Assembly: GCA_947426945.1 (NCBI GenBank)
Contig: CANEFX010000008.1
Coordinates: forward strand, 35,254 to 99,253
Source: an uncultured Bacillota bacterium
GTDB taxonomy: Bacteria > Bacillota > Clostridia > Oscillospirales > Oscillospiraceae
Length of the DNA: 64,000 bases
Reading direction: 5' to 3'
The notes beneath the pieces are model-generated. The model was given only the letters and a program-made list of their open reading frames with translations, made no database searches and was not told the origin of the DNA. Below, piece by piece: positions 31,594-40,683 of the stretch (the first letter of the stretch is position 1; the number at the start of each line of letters is the position of its first letter). Made by a program: the position numbers and the translations under genes.

Positions 31594-32706
31594 CTACAAC
31601 CCGGCAATTCGATCCAAAATGCCGCCCAGCCAGCCGGAGGGCCCAGTCAAATCACAAGGGATCCCCGCCCCGGCCGCCAGCGGCGTCCGCAGCAGTTCGC
31701 TTCCATTTACATAATATACAATTTCGCCCACCCGGGTCCCGTAAGACACCGGAGCGGACAGAACAGGCTTTACCAGTTCGTAAACCGCCTCTACCCTCTC
31801 GTCCGGGCTCAGGGCGGCAACCAAATTCTCCGTCGTCTCAACCGGACAGACCGGACATAATCCTCCAAAAACGGGCAGACGGCCCACAGTCTCCCCCGCG
31901 CAGGCCAAGGGCGCAGCCTTATAATTGGTAAAGCCCCAATCAAAAAGAGCTGTGTGGTCCGACCAGTCGCTGGGGGCGTTGAGGGTAACACAGACCAGTG
32001 TAACCCCGTCCCGCCTTGCCGCAGAGACCAGGGTTCGGCCCGCTTTCTCGGTGTAGCCCGTTTTCAGACCCACACAGCCCTCATACCGCCACAATAGCTT
32101 GTTGTGGTTAGTGAAGGTACGGGTCCCCAAGGTGATAGACCTGGTAGCGGCAATTTTGGCCAACTCCTTATTTTTCAGGCAGGCCCGGGCCAGAAGGGCC
32201 ATGTCCCAGGCGCTGGAGTAGTGTTTCTCAGCATCCAGACCGTTGGGATTGGCAAAGCTGGTGTCCGCCATACCCAACTCACGGGCCTTGGCGTTCATTT
32301 GGGCGACAAATTTTTCCACTGTCCCCCCGCAATAGCCCGCGACAGCCAGGGCGGCGTCGTTACCCGAGCGGAGAAGTAGACCATACAGCAGGGACTCCAG
32401 GGTTATCTTCTCTCCTGGACGCAGATAGATGGACGAGCCCTCCACTCCCGTCCAGGCCCGGTCTATCGTGACAACCTCCTCCAGGCCGTGCCCCGACTCC
32501 AAGGCCACCAGCGCGGTCATCAGCTTGGTCGTACTGGCAATTAACCGGCGGGTACGGCTGTCCTTCTCATACAACACCCGACCGGTATCTGCATCCATCA
32601 GCACGGCGCTGGCGGCGGAAATACCCGGCACACCCGCCGCCCGGGCCCTGGGCAGCTGACACAGCAGCAGTGCCCCGGCCAGAATTGCAGAAAAAAGTCG
32701 CTTCAA
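31594..32706 (-). CDS. dacF: D-alanyl-D-alanine carboxypeptidase (DacF-like)
   Basis: I choose TTG 32706 (GAGGTG, 7 bases upstream), giving 370 residues with the signal peptide MKRLFSAILAGALLLC. The penicillin-binding motifs are present: IASTTKLMTAL (SxxK, about residue 58), LLRSGNDAALAVAG (SGN) and LKTGYTEKAG (KTG, about 205). A C-terminal PBP5-type domain follows. It trims the terminal D-Ala from wall peptides, in spore or vegetative wall. Synteny with ytfJ and scpAB supports DacF. Confidence 0.9.
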   Translation of the reverse strand: MKRLFSAILAGALLLCQLPRARAAGVPGISAASAVLMDADTGRVLYEKDSRTRRLIASTTKLMTALVALESGHGLEEVVTIDRAWTGVEGSSIYLRPGEKITLESLLYGLLLRSGNDAALAVAGYCGGTVEKFVAQMNAKARELGMADTSFANPNGLDAEKHYSSAWDMALLARACLKNKELAKIAATRSITLGTRTFTNHNKLLWRYEGCVGLKTGYTEKAGRTLVSAARRDGVTLVCVTLNAPSDWSDHTALFDWGFTNYKAAPLACAGETVGRLPVFGGLCPVCPVETTENLVAALSPDERVEAVYELVKPVLSAPVSYGTRVGEIVYYVNGSELLRTPLAAGAGIPCDLTGPSGWLGGILDRIAGL

Positions 32707-32781
32707 CACATGCCACCTCTTTTTTACGGATAGCACTAGTATGGAGCGGCTTTTCTCCCAATTTTCCAGGAAAATTTTGTT

Positions 32782-33207
32782 TTACTCGACGAAATCCCCG
32801 TCGATTTCCTTTTGGGCCTTCTTTTCCTGCTGCTTTTCAATAAAGCCGGTCACCTTGTCCACTACCTCGGGCACCGTCTCAATAACCCGGTCCACCGTCG
32901 TGGCAGGGGGCGGGGCCACGGGGAGCAGCTTGACGCTGCCGTCCTCCCGGACCACCAGGAAGGCCACCGGCTCCAGCTTGGCGCTGGCAGCGCTGCCGCC
33001 GCCGAAATTCTGGTTGGGGTACTGCTTGGTGGTAAACTCCGTGCCGCCGCCGCCCATACCGAAGGACATCCGGGACACCGGGATGAGGGTGACTCCCTCC
33101 GCCTTGATTGGGGTACCAACAATGGTATTGGCGTCCGCCATTGTCTTGATGTGCTCCATGGTAATCTTCATCAGTTCGCCAAGGGAGTTCTTTTTCTCCT
33201 GTTCCAT
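32782..33207 (-). CDS. ytfJ: GerW-family sporulation protein (YtfJ)
   Basis: The 141-residue protein carries the GerW/YtfJ pattern: IKTMADANTIVGTPI, VTLIPVSRMSFGMGGGGTEF, a glycine-rich NFGGGSAASA stretch and LEPVAFLVVREDGSVKLLPV. In Bacillus the homologue is a forespore protein needed for germination. It follows DUF2953 by three bases. Confidence 0.93.
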   Translation of the reverse strand: MEQEKKNSLGELMKITMEHIKTMADANTIVGTPIKAEGVTLIPVSRMSFGMGGGGTEFTTKQYPNQNFGGGSAASAKLEPVAFLVVREDGSVKLLPVAPPPATTVDRVIETVPEVVDKVTGFIEKQQEKKAQKEIDGDFVE

Positions 33208-33210
33208 AGG

Positions 33211-33897
33211 TCAAGCCGCCTTTCTCTGCTGTCGTTTAATTTTAATCCGCTTTCTTGCGGCGAGCGCTCCAAACAGTGCCCTGCATCCCGCCCACAGGCC
33301 AATCCACACCACCGTGCCGATTTTGACAGACAGGGCTGCAGCCCCATACACCGTTATGCCCGTGGTGTCAAAGTCCAGCTTCACCCTGGCTCTCCCGTCC
33401 TTCACGTGAAAGGCCCTGGTCAGCGGGTGCCACAGCGCCTCCAGGGCGGCGTTGGCCCGGCCGTAGAGCATGGCCGCATCTGCCGGGTCGGAGGAGCCCG
33501 CTGTCAGTTCCAGCTCCAGGGTATCCACCCGCAGCCCCCGCCACAAGCTCTTTGCCGCCTTCAGCGCCACAGGCAGCAGGGCCTGGGCGTACTCCAGAGC
33601 TCCCCCGATTTTTTCGGGGAGAGAGGGGGACGGTTTTTCATTTTTGGGCTTCTCCGGCTCTTTGGGAGATTCCTCCGGCTTCTCTTTCTTCTTCTCTCTG
33701 GTCTTTTTCAGAGATTTCGTTTTTTTGGGTTTCTTTTCCTCTTTGGGTTTAGCCGGGAGGAGTTTTATATGAAACTTTCCCAGCCGTATCCAGAGGAAAA
33801 AGCCCTGTGCGTTAAATTCCGCCCGGCCGCCCACCCGGACCTGTCCGATCAGGAACAGAACCAGCACAACGGCGGCCAGGATGTGCAGGGCCCTCAT
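33211..33897 (-). CDS. DUF2953 domain protein
   Basis: The 228-residue protein has a single N-terminal membrane segment, then a highly charged Lys/Glu/Pro-rich stretch (about residues 50-95) and a DUF2953 core (TLELELTAGSSDPADAAMLYG and KLDFDTTGITVYGAA). In Firmicutes this family sits beside ytfJ, as here, and is sporulation-linked. It overlaps scpB (ATGA). Function unknown. Confidence 0.85.
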   Translation of the reverse strand: MRALHILAAVVLVLFLIGQVRVGGRAEFNAQGFFLWIRLGKFHIKLLPAKPKEEKKPKKTKSLKKTREKKKEKPEESPKEPEKPKNEKPSPSLPEKIGGALEYAQALLPVALKAAKSLWRGLRVDTLELELTAGSSDPADAAMLYGRANAALEALWHPLTRAFHVKDGRARVKLDFDTTGITVYGAAALSVKIGTVVWIGLWAGCRALFGALAARKRIKIKRQQRKAA

Positions 33898-34514
33898 GCT
33901 TCCTCCGCCGGAGGCTCCGGCCCGCTCTCCTCCAGCGTCTCCGCCTCCCGCAGCCGGGCCAGACTGGCCTCCAGCTCCAGAGTCATCTGACTGCCCTCCT
34001 GAGACTGATTGGGCAGCTCGGGCAGCTCGTCCAAACTGGACAAACCGAACGAACGCAGAAAGTTTTTAGTCGTTCTGAACTGCACCGGCCGACCGGGGAC
34101 AGCCAGACGTCCAGCCTCCTCAATAAGCTCCCGTTCCAGCAGCAGACCCATGGTATAGGAGCTGTCCACTCCTCGCACCTGATCCACATAGGCCCGGGTG
34201 ACAGGCTGATAATAAGCGATAATGGACAGCACCTCCAGCGCCGGCTGAGACAGCCGGGCCGGCTTGCGGCTCTCTAAGGTCTTGCGGATATAGGGGGCAA
34301 ACTCCGGCGCGGAACACAGCTGATAGCTGGCATCCAGCCTTACCAGGCGCAGCCCCCGGCGATCGTAGCTGTACTGGTCCATCAGGCGCTGGGCCACGGC
34401 GTCCAGGGTGGGACGGTCCACCTCCAGCCCCAGGCACAGCCGTTCCACCGTCACCGGCTCTCCGGCGGCAAACAGCACCCCCTCCAGGGCGGATTCCAGC
34501 TCTTTGACTTCCAT
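33894..34514 (-). CDS. scpB: Segregation and condensation protein B
   Basis: The 206-residue protein has the two winged-helix domains of ScpB: LESALEGVLFAAGEPV at the start and PALEVLSIIAYYQPVTRAYV in the second. It forms a complex with Smc and ScpA for chromosome compaction. AGGAAAGGAG lies upstream; scpA precedes it on the same strand. Confidence 0.95.
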   Translation of the reverse strand: MEVKELESALEGVLFAAGEPVTVERLCLGLEVDRPTLDAVAQRLMDQYSYDRRGLRLVRLDASYQLCSAPEFAPYIRKTLESRKPARLSQPALEVLSIIAYYQPVTRAYVDQVRGVDSSYTMGLLLERELIEEAGRLAVPGRPVQFRTTKNFLRSFGLSSLDELPELPNQSQEGSQMTLELEASLARLREAETLEESGPEPPAEEA

Positions 34515-34532
34515 GTCGGGGGCACTCCTTTC

Positions 34533-35327
34533 CTAATAATTCTCCGACGTAAACTCCACCGCGCCCTCCTCCCGGGTGCAGGTAACGGTACAGTCTGACT
34601 CAGTGCCCGCCAGAAGCAGACGGCGGGCCTTGCACAGCTCCAGCACGGCCAGGAAGGTGGCCACCACCTCTGACCGGCTGCGGCTGCCCTTGAACAGCGC
34701 CCGGAAGCGGGTAATGCCAAAGGTGATCAACCGTCTGATAATCTCCCCGGCTTTGTCGGCCACCGGGTAAGGCTCCCGGCCCACGATGCCCTGGAAAGCA
34801 GACACTGGCGGAGGCAGCTTGTTGTCCAGCCGGCCCAGCACCGCCGTCATGGCATGGAACAGGTCCCCTCTGTCGTGGACATAGCGGTATATTTTATCGG
34901 GCTGGACCGCCTCGGGCACCTTGGTCAGATAATCCCGGCCAATCTGATAGCGGCTGTCCAGGACCGGAACCACCGCCTTGATCTTCAAATAGTTCTCGTT
35001 GCGCTGGTGGGCCTCCAGGGTGGCAATGAGCTGTTCCATCTCGCTCATGGCCTCCTCGTCGTTGATAGACAGAAGCATTCGGGTCTTAATGTATACCAGG
35101 TGGGAGGCCATCGTCACAAATTCGCTGGCCACCTCCAGGTCCAACTCCTTCCGCTTGTTCATCCACTCCATGTATTGGTCCAGGATAAGGGCTATCTGAA
35201 TGTCCTTTATCTCCAGCTTATTTTTGCTCAGCAGATGAAGAATCAGGTCCAGGGGGCCCACAAAATCTTCCATGTTTTCCTCTTTTGCCTTCACCACCCC
35301 TTCCAGGTGGTAAATAGGTGCCTCCAA
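34533..35327 (-). CDS. scpA: Segregation and condensation protein A
   Basis: With TTG 35327 as start the protein is 264 residues. It begins with a LEAPIYHLEGVV-type start followed by MEDFVGPLDLILHLLSKNKL, the ScpA kleisin signature for Smc head binding, and ends in a winged-helix domain (RSEVVATFLAVLELCKA). It acts with Smc and ScpB. A strong promoter just upstream makes it the first gene of the scpA-scpB-DUF2953-ytfJ-dacF-rluB run. No better start is visible: an ATG in another frame adjoins it. Confidence 0.93.
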   Translation of the reverse strand: MEAPIYHLEGVVKAKEENMEDFVGPLDLILHLLSKNKLEIKDIQIALILDQYMEWMNKRKELDLEVASEFVTMASHLVYIKTRMLLSINDEEAMSEMEQLIATLEAHQRNENYLKIKAVVPVLDSRYQIGRDYLTKVPEAVQPDKIYRYVHDRGDLFHAMTAVLGRLDNKLPPPVSAFQGIVGREPYPVADKAGEIIRRLITFGITRFRALFKGSRSRSEVVATFLAVLELCKARRLLLAGTESDCTVTCTREEGAVEFTSENY

Positions 35328-35364
35328 AGGCCCACCCCCCCATTTTAAGTTTATCCTTTTTGTT

Positions 35365-35393
35365 ATTATAACAGTTTGTCCAGAAAAAGACAA
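35365..35393 (-). promoter_or_regulatory. Sigma-A promoter of the scpA operon
   Basis: On the minus strand TTGTCT (35388-35393) and TATAAT (35365-35370) are 17 bases apart, 38 bases before the chosen scpA start. Confidence 0.78.
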
Positions 35394-35422
35394 GGGAAAT
35401 TACAAAGAAGTCACAAGATATG

Positions 35423-35445
35423 GGCGGCCCCGCTATGGGGCCGCC
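35423..35445 (-). terminator. GC-rich hairpin after engB
   Basis: GGCGGCCCC and GGGGCCGCC form a 9-base-pair stem with a five-base loop. No T tract follows. It separates engB from the scpA promoter. Confidence 0.5.
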
Positions 35446-35454
35446 GCATTTACT

Positions 35455-36045
35455 CTATTTGATTCCCGCAAAGACAGCTGACAGCAGCTCCTCCCGGCCG
35501 GTCCCTTTCTCGGCTGAAAAAGGAATCAGCCCGTCTCCCTCTTTCAGCTCCAGGGTGTCCCGAATACGCTGGAGATTGGGGACAATTTCACTCTTTTTCA
35601 GCTTATCCAGCTTATTGGCCACGATAATCAGGGGACAATCCGTGTCTCGAAACCACCGAAACATGGTACAATCGTCGGCGGTGGGCTTGTGCCGGGCGTC
35701 CACGATCATCACCCCCATGGTAAGCAGGTCAGACCGGGCAAAATAGTCCTCCATCAGCCTCCCCCACCGGTCCCGCTCCGACTTGGACACCTTGGCGTAA
35801 CCGTAGCCGGGCAGATCCACCAGGTAAAAGGCTCCATCAATACTGAAATAGTTTACATGGACGGTCTTCCCCGGCACGGCCCCCACACGGGCAAAATTCT
35901 TCCGGTTAAGCAGGCAGTTGATGACCGAGGACTTGCCCACGTTGGACCGTCCGGCAAAGGCCACCTGGGGCAGACCATTCTGAATAAAGTTTTTCGGGGA
36001 GACAGCAGACAGCACGAATTCCGCTTTTTGAAGATTAATGGACAT
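35455..36045 (-). CDS. engB: Ribosome biogenesis GTPase EngB/YsxC
   Basis: The 196-residue TrmE-Era-like GTPase has G1 FAGRSNVGKSSVINCL, G3 DLPGYGYAKV and G4 IIVANKLDKL. It is required for assembly of the large ribosomal subunit. ATG 36045 is preferred because AAGGAGAG lies upstream; the earlier in-frame codons run towards lon. lon-engB linkage is standard in Firmicutes. Confidence 0.95.
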   Translation of the reverse strand: MSINLQKAEFVLSAVSPKNFIQNGLPQVAFAGRSNVGKSSVINCLLNRKNFARVGAVPGKTVHVNYFSIDGAFYLVDLPGYGYAKVSKSERDRWGRLMEDYFARSDLLTMGVMIVDARHKPTADDCTMFRWFRDTDCPLIIVANKLDKLKKSEIVPNLQRIRDTLELKEGDGLIPFSAEKGTGREELLSAVFAGIK

Positions 36046-36116
36046 GACAAGTCTCTCCTTTGGTACAACACAGGACCCGGACTCTCTCCGGCCCAAAGCG
36101 GCACTTCAGACCACCC

Positions 36117-38552
36117 CTACTGGCTCAGTCGGGAGCTGCCCTCTCCCTTGGGCGTGGGAGGAAGGTCCGGCAGAGCTTCGCTCTTCCTGGGGCCGCCCCG
36201 CCTGCGAGGGGCAGGTATCTCCAGGGAGCGGTTCAGTGCGTGGGCCAGTACCTGCTCCGCTCGCTCCACCAAGACAAACTGGAGGGCCTTACGCACCGTT
36301 TGATCGATCTCCTCCAGATCTTTTGCATTGTCGGCAGGAAGAATCACCGTCTTGATGCCGCTGCGGAAAGCGGCCATGGTCTTCTCCTTCAGGCCGCCGA
36401 TGGGCAGGACCCTGCCCCGCAGAGTAACCTCTCCGGTCATAGCAATCCCACGACGCACAGAGACGCCGGCTAGGGCGGACACCATTGCGGTGGTAATAGC
36501 GATTCCGGCAGAGGGGCCGTCTTTCGGTACCGCCCCTTCCGGAAAGTGGACATGAATGTCCTTTTCCTTATAAAAGTCGGCAGGAATATTCAGCCGGCCG
36601 GACTGACTGCGAATGAAGCTGAGTGCGGCGTGGGCCGACTCCTTCATCACATCCCCCAGGTTTCCGGTAAGCTCCACCTTGCCCGAGCCGGGAACCACAT
36701 TGACCTCCACCTCCAACAGCTCGCCCCCTACAGAGGTCCATGCTAGACCATTGACCACCCCCACACGCTCCTCCAGGGCCTGGCGCTCCGGGTGGTACCT
36801 GGGCACGCCCAGATATTCCTCCAGATTCTTGTCGGTAACCCGGATGGCCTTCTCTCCGTCGGACACCACCTTCATGGCAGCCTTGCGGCAGACGGCGGCC
36901 AAACGGCGCTCCAGCACACGGACCCCCGACTCTCGTGTGTAGGCGGCGATAATTTCCCGCAGGGCGCCGTCGGACACCTTCAACTGAATCTTTGTCAGGC
37001 CATGGCGTTTCAGTTCCTTCGGCAACAAGTGCTTTTTGGCGATCTGCACCTTCTCCTCATCGGTATAGCTGGACAGTTCAATCACTTCCATCCGGTCCAG
37101 CAGGGGCTTGGGGATGGTATCTGTAGTATTGGCGGTGGTAATAAACATGACCTGGGACAGATCAAAGGGAATCTCCAAAAAATTGTCCCGGAAGGTGGAA
37201 TTCTGCTCCCCATCCAACACCTCCAGCAAAGCGGAGGAAGGGTCCCCCCGGTGATCACGGCCCAGCTTGTCGATTTCATCCAGCAGAATAAGAGGGTTAC
37301 AGCTCTGCGCCTGGTTGACAGCGGAAATGATCCGGCCGGGCATTGCCCCCACGTAGGTCTTGCGGTGACCGCGAATTTCCGCCTCATCGCTGACTCCGCC
37401 CAGGGAAATACGGGCCAGCTTCCGGTTCATAGCCCGGGCCATGGACATGGCAATGGAGGTCTTGCCCACTCCCGGCGGCCCCACCAGGCAGATGATCTGC
37501 CCCTTCAGCTCGGGAGCCAGCTGGCGGACAGCCACAAACTCCAGCACCCGCCGCTTCACCTTATCCAGACCGAAATGGTCCTGATCCAGCGCCTTCCGGA
37601 CAGCGGAAACGCTGATTTTTTCCTTTGTGGTTCTGCCCCAGGGCAGTTCCAGACAAACATCCAGATAGTTGCGCAGAACAGAGCCTTCAGAGGAACTGTA
37701 GGACTGCTTGGCCAGCCGACCCAGCTCCTTGTTCAGCTTTTCCCGCACCGTTTCCGGGAGCTTGGCCCGGGCAATCCTCTCTCGGTATTCCTCAATCTCA
37801 TCGCCCTCCTCTCCCAGTTCGGTCTGGATGGCCTTCATCTGCTCCCGCAGGTAGTAATCCCGCTGATGCTCGTTCATCTGCTCCCGGGCCCGTTCCTGAA
37901 TCTCCTGGTCCAGGGACAGAATTTCCACCTCTCGCTCCAAAAGTCGATAGAGCTTCTCCAGCCGTCTGTCGGGACGCAGCTCCTCCAGAATCATCTGCTT
38001 GTCACTGTTGCGCATGGGGATATTCTGAGCAATATAGTCGGCGATGTGGCCGGGGTCCTGGCTGGCCAGCACGTGAACCATCAAATCGGGGGACAGCTTA
38101 GAGGACAGCTCTGCATAGCCCTGAAACAGCTCATAGGTGGCCCGCATCAGGGCCTCGGTCCTGGCGCTCCCCCGGGCAGGAACTTCCGGGACGGCAATTT
38201 CCAGCACCTCCGCCTCCAGGTGGGGCTGGGCACGCAAAAGCTGAATCATTCGTCCCCTGGCCCGGCCCTCCACCATGACCCGCACGTTGTCTCCGGGCAT
38301 CCGGAGGATCTGGCGGATGCTGGAGATGGTGCCCACCTGATACATGTCGTCCAGTCCCGGTTCCTCCACCCCAATATCCTTCTGTCCAACCAGAAATACT
38401 GGGCTGCCAGCAGTCATAGCCGCCTCCAGCGCCCGGACCGAGGCCGTCCGTGCCACCTCAAAATGAATCAATACGTTGGGGAACACCGTCAGCCCCCGCA
38501 GGGCGATAACGGGCATAGTGCTGGTATTCAGGATTTCATATTCTTTGCTCAT
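36117..38552 (-). CDS. lon: ATP-dependent protease Lon
   Basis: The 811-residue protein has the N-terminal LON substrate domain (MPVIALRGLTVFPN), the AAA+ module with Walker A GPPGVGKTSIAMS near residue 355 and Walker B LILLDEIDKL, and the C-terminal protease domain with the catalytic Ser in PKDGPSAGIA and Lys in GGLKEKTMAAF. It degrades misfolded and short-lived regulatory proteins. ATG 38552 is preferred, with AGAGGA upstream. It lies between clpX and engB. Confidence 0.97.
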   Translation of the reverse strand: MSKEYEILNTSTMPVIALRGLTVFPNVLIHFEVARTASVRALEAAMTAGSPVFLVGQKDIGVEEPGLDDMYQVGTISSIRQILRMPGDNVRVMVEGRARGRMIQLLRAQPHLEAEVLEIAVPEVPARGSARTEALMRATYELFQGYAELSSKLSPDLMVHVLASQDPGHIADYIAQNIPMRNSDKQMILEELRPDRRLEKLYRLLEREVEILSLDQEIQERAREQMNEHQRDYYLREQMKAIQTELGEEGDEIEEYRERIARAKLPETVREKLNKELGRLAKQSYSSSEGSVLRNYLDVCLELPWGRTTKEKISVSAVRKALDQDHFGLDKVKRRVLEFVAVRQLAPELKGQIICLVGPPGVGKTSIAMSMARAMNRKLARISLGGVSDEAEIRGHRKTYVGAMPGRIISAVNQAQSCNPLILLDEIDKLGRDHRGDPSSALLEVLDGEQNSTFRDNFLEIPFDLSQVMFITTANTTDTIPKPLLDRMEVIELSSYTDEEKVQIAKKHLLPKELKRHGLTKIQLKVSDGALREIIAAYTRESGVRVLERRLAAVCRKAAMKVVSDGEKAIRVTDKNLEEYLGVPRYHPERQALEERVGVVNGLAWTSVGGELLEVEVNVVPGSGKVELTGNLGDVMKESAHAALSFIRSQSGRLNIPADFYKEKDIHVHFPEGAVPKDGPSAGIAITTAMVSALAGVSVRRGIAMTGEVTLRGRVLPIGGLKEKTMAAFRSGIKTVILPADNAKDLEEIDQTVRKALQFVLVERAEQVLAHALNRSLEIPAPRRRGGPRKSEALPDLPPTPKGEGSSRLSQ

Positions 38553-38580
38553 GGTTGTCACGTCCTCTCACAGGGATAGC

Positions 38581-38621
38581 AGACGCCCCGCTCCCCGCGT
38601 TGGGGTTGCTGCGGGGCGTCT
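38581..38621 (-). other. Long GC-rich hairpin between clpX and lon
   Basis: AGACGCCCCG and CGGGGCGTCT form a perfect 10-base-pair outer stem with a further GC pairing inside. There is no T tract downstream, so it could pause, protect or divide the clpX-lon message. Confidence 0.5.
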
Positions 38622-38633
38622 AAAAAACTTATG

Positions 38634-39962
38634 TCAACCGGCATGGCCGTAGCGTCCGGCGGAACCGGGCTGCTCTACCTGAATGGAGGCCTTGCCCAGC
38701 TTGGGCCGCTGGGTGCGCTCCGGGTCCCGAACCAGCTCAGGACCCACGCCGTCCTTGACGCAGTGCTCTGTGATAATCACCTTGACAATGGTAGGATCAG
38801 AGGGAATATCATACATGATCTGGTTCATGACCTCCTCCAAAATGGCCCGCAAGCCCCGGGCTCCAATCTCCCGGGCCACCGCCCGCTCGGCCACCGCTTC
38901 CAGTGCCTCGGGAGCAAACTCCAGCTCCACCTGATCGTAATCCAGCAGCATCTTATATTGCTTTACCAAGGCATTTTTGGGCTCAGTGAGGATACGCACC
39001 ATCTGACTCTTGTCCAAAGACTCCAGGGTGGTAACCACCGGCATACGGCCCACCAGCTCTGGAATAATGCCGTACTTCAGCAGGTCCTGGGGCTGGAGTT
39101 CCGCAATCAGCTGGCCCACATTGCGCTCCTTCCTGCTCTGAATCTCTGCACCGAAACCAAGAGATCGCTTATCCAGGCGGTGTTCAATGATCTTGTCGAT
39201 GCCGTCGAACGCCCCGCCGCAGATAAACAGGATGTTGTGGGTGTCGATCTGGATAAACTCCTGATGGGGGTGCTTCCGTCCGCCTTGAGGCGGGACGTTG
39301 GCCACAGTGCCCTCCAGAATCTTCAGAAGCGCCTGCTGCACACCCTCGCCGGACACGTCCCGGGTAATCGAGGTGTTTTCACTTTTCCGAGCAATCTTAT
39401 CCATCTCGTCAATATAGATGATACCCCGCTCGGCCAGTTCAATGTCATAATCGGCGGCCTGGACCAGGCGCAGAAGAATATTCTCCACGTCGTCACCCAC
39501 ATAGCCCGCCTCTGTAAGGGTAGTGGCATCGGCGATGGCAAAGGGCACCTTCAGCACCCGGGCCAGGGTCTGGGCAAAGAGGGTCTTGCCGCAGCCGGTA
39601 GGGCCGATCAGCAGGATGTTGCTTTTTTGCAGCTCCACATCCTCCGCCCCGCCGAAGTAAATACGCTTATAGTGGTTGTATACCGCCACCGACAGGGCCA
39701 CCTTCGCTTTCTCCTGGCCAATGATATATTGGTCCAGGACGGCGTGGATATCCTTAGGGGTAGGGATGACATCGGGAATTTCTCCAGGGAACTGAGCGCT
39801 GTCCCCATCTAGGAAGAGGGCATCCTCCCCTATCGCGGCCATACACAGGCCCACGCACTCATCACAGATATAGACGCCGGGTCCGGCGATGATCCGCTTT
39901 ACCTGGTCCTGATGCTTGCCGCAGAACGAACAGCGTATTTTTTTTTCATCATTCCTTGCCAT
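38634..39962 (-). CDS. clpX: ATP-dependent Clp protease ATP-binding subunit ClpX
   Basis: The 442-residue protein begins with the zinc-binding domain ([11 protein letters not shown] and [10 protein letters not shown]) and continues with the AAA+ core: Walker [14 protein letters not shown] and DEMDKI. It unfolds proteins for ClpP. GAGGTG precedes the ATG; clpP is directly upstream on the same strand. Confidence 0.97.
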   Translation of the reverse strand: MARNDEKKIRCSFCGKHQDQVKRIIAGPGVYICDECVGLCMAAIGEDALFLDGDSAQFPGEIPDVIPTPKDIHAVLDQYIIGQEKAKVALSVAVYNHYKRIYFGGAEDVELQKSNILLIGPTGCGKTLFAQTLARVLKVPFAIADATTLTEAGYVGDDVENILLRLVQAADYDIELAERGIIYIDEMDKIARKSENTSITRDVSGEGVQQALLKILEGTVANVPPQGGRKHPHQEFIQIDTHNILFICGGAFDGIDKIIEHRLDKRSLGFGAEIQSRKERNVGQLIAELQPQDLLKYGIIPELVGRMPVVTTLESLDKSQMVRILTEPKNALVKQYKMLLDYDQVELEFAPEALEAVAERAVAREIGARGLRAILEEVMNQIMYDIPSDPTIVKVIITEHCVKDGVGPELVRDPERTQRPKLGKASIQVEQPGSAGRYGHAG

Positions 39963-39985
39963 GGCTGCACCTCAATTTCTGTTGG

Positions 39986-40567
39986 TTACCGTTTGTCCAG
40001 TACCTTATCCACCAGGCCATACTCCATGGCCTCCTGGGCGGTCATAAAATTGTCCCGCTCGCAGTCGGCAGTGACCACGTCAATTGGCTTGCCGGTATTC
40101 TCGGACAGGATACGGTTCATTCTGGTCTTGATAATCTCCAGCCGGCGCAGATGGATAGCCATATCAGTAATCTGACCCTGGGTACCGGCGGAGGGCTGAT
40201 GAATCATAATCTCGGCGTTGGGCAGCGCCAGCCGCTTGCCTCTGGCTCCGGAGGACAGCAGAAAGGCACCCATGGACGCAGCCATGCCGATGCAGATGGT
40301 CGATACGTCGCACTTGATATACTGCATGGTGTCATAGATCGCCATACCGGCGGTAACGGAGCCGCCGGGGCTGTTGATATAGAACTGTATGTCCTTATCC
40401 GGGTCCTGGGCCTCCAGATACAACAGCTGGGCCACGACCAGAGATGCGGTAGTGTCGTTGACCTCCTCTGACAGCATGACAATACGATCGTTGAGCAGGC
40501 GGGAGAAAATGTCATAGGACCGCTCACCCCGGTTGGTCTGCTCTACTACATAGGGAACTAAACTCAT
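39986..40567 (-). CDS. clpP: ATP-dependent Clp protease proteolytic subunit
   Basis: The 193-residue serine protease has the catalytic Ser in [13 protein letters not shown], His in [13 protein letters not shown] and the Asp further on (about residue 170). It forms the ClpXP barrel. AAAAGGAG precedes the ATG. Its neighbours are tig upstream and clpX downstream. Confidence 0.97.
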   Translation of the reverse strand: MSLVPYVVEQTNRGERSYDIFSRLLNDRIVMLSEEVNDTTASLVVAQLLYLEAQDPDKDIQFYINSPGGSVTAGMAIYDTMQYIKCDVSTICIGMAASMGAFLLSSGARGKRLALPNAEIMIHQPSAGTQGQITDMAIHLRRLEIIKTRMNRILSENTGKPIDVVTADCERDNFMTAQEAMEYGLVDKVLDKR

Positions 40568-40645
40568 GATAATACTCCTTTTTTCAGTCGGGATACCAAA
40601 TTATACCCATCGGGCGGAAAATTCATTCCTTTGGATATTCTTACG

Positions 40646-40671
40646 CCCGGGGCGGAACAGGCCGCCCCGGG
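40646..40671 (-). other. GC-rich hairpin between tig and clpP
   Basis: CCCGGGGCGG and CCGCCCCGGG form a perfect 10-base-pair stem with a six-base loop and no T tract on either side. It is probably a partial terminator or message-stability element. Confidence 0.5.
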
Positions 40672-40683
40672 ACGTATCTTGTA

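Noticed and set aside
36792..38579. Long open frame on the plus strand opposite lon
   Set aside because: It mirrors the codon pattern of lon, has no ribosome site or family motif, and is a typical high-GC antisense shadow.
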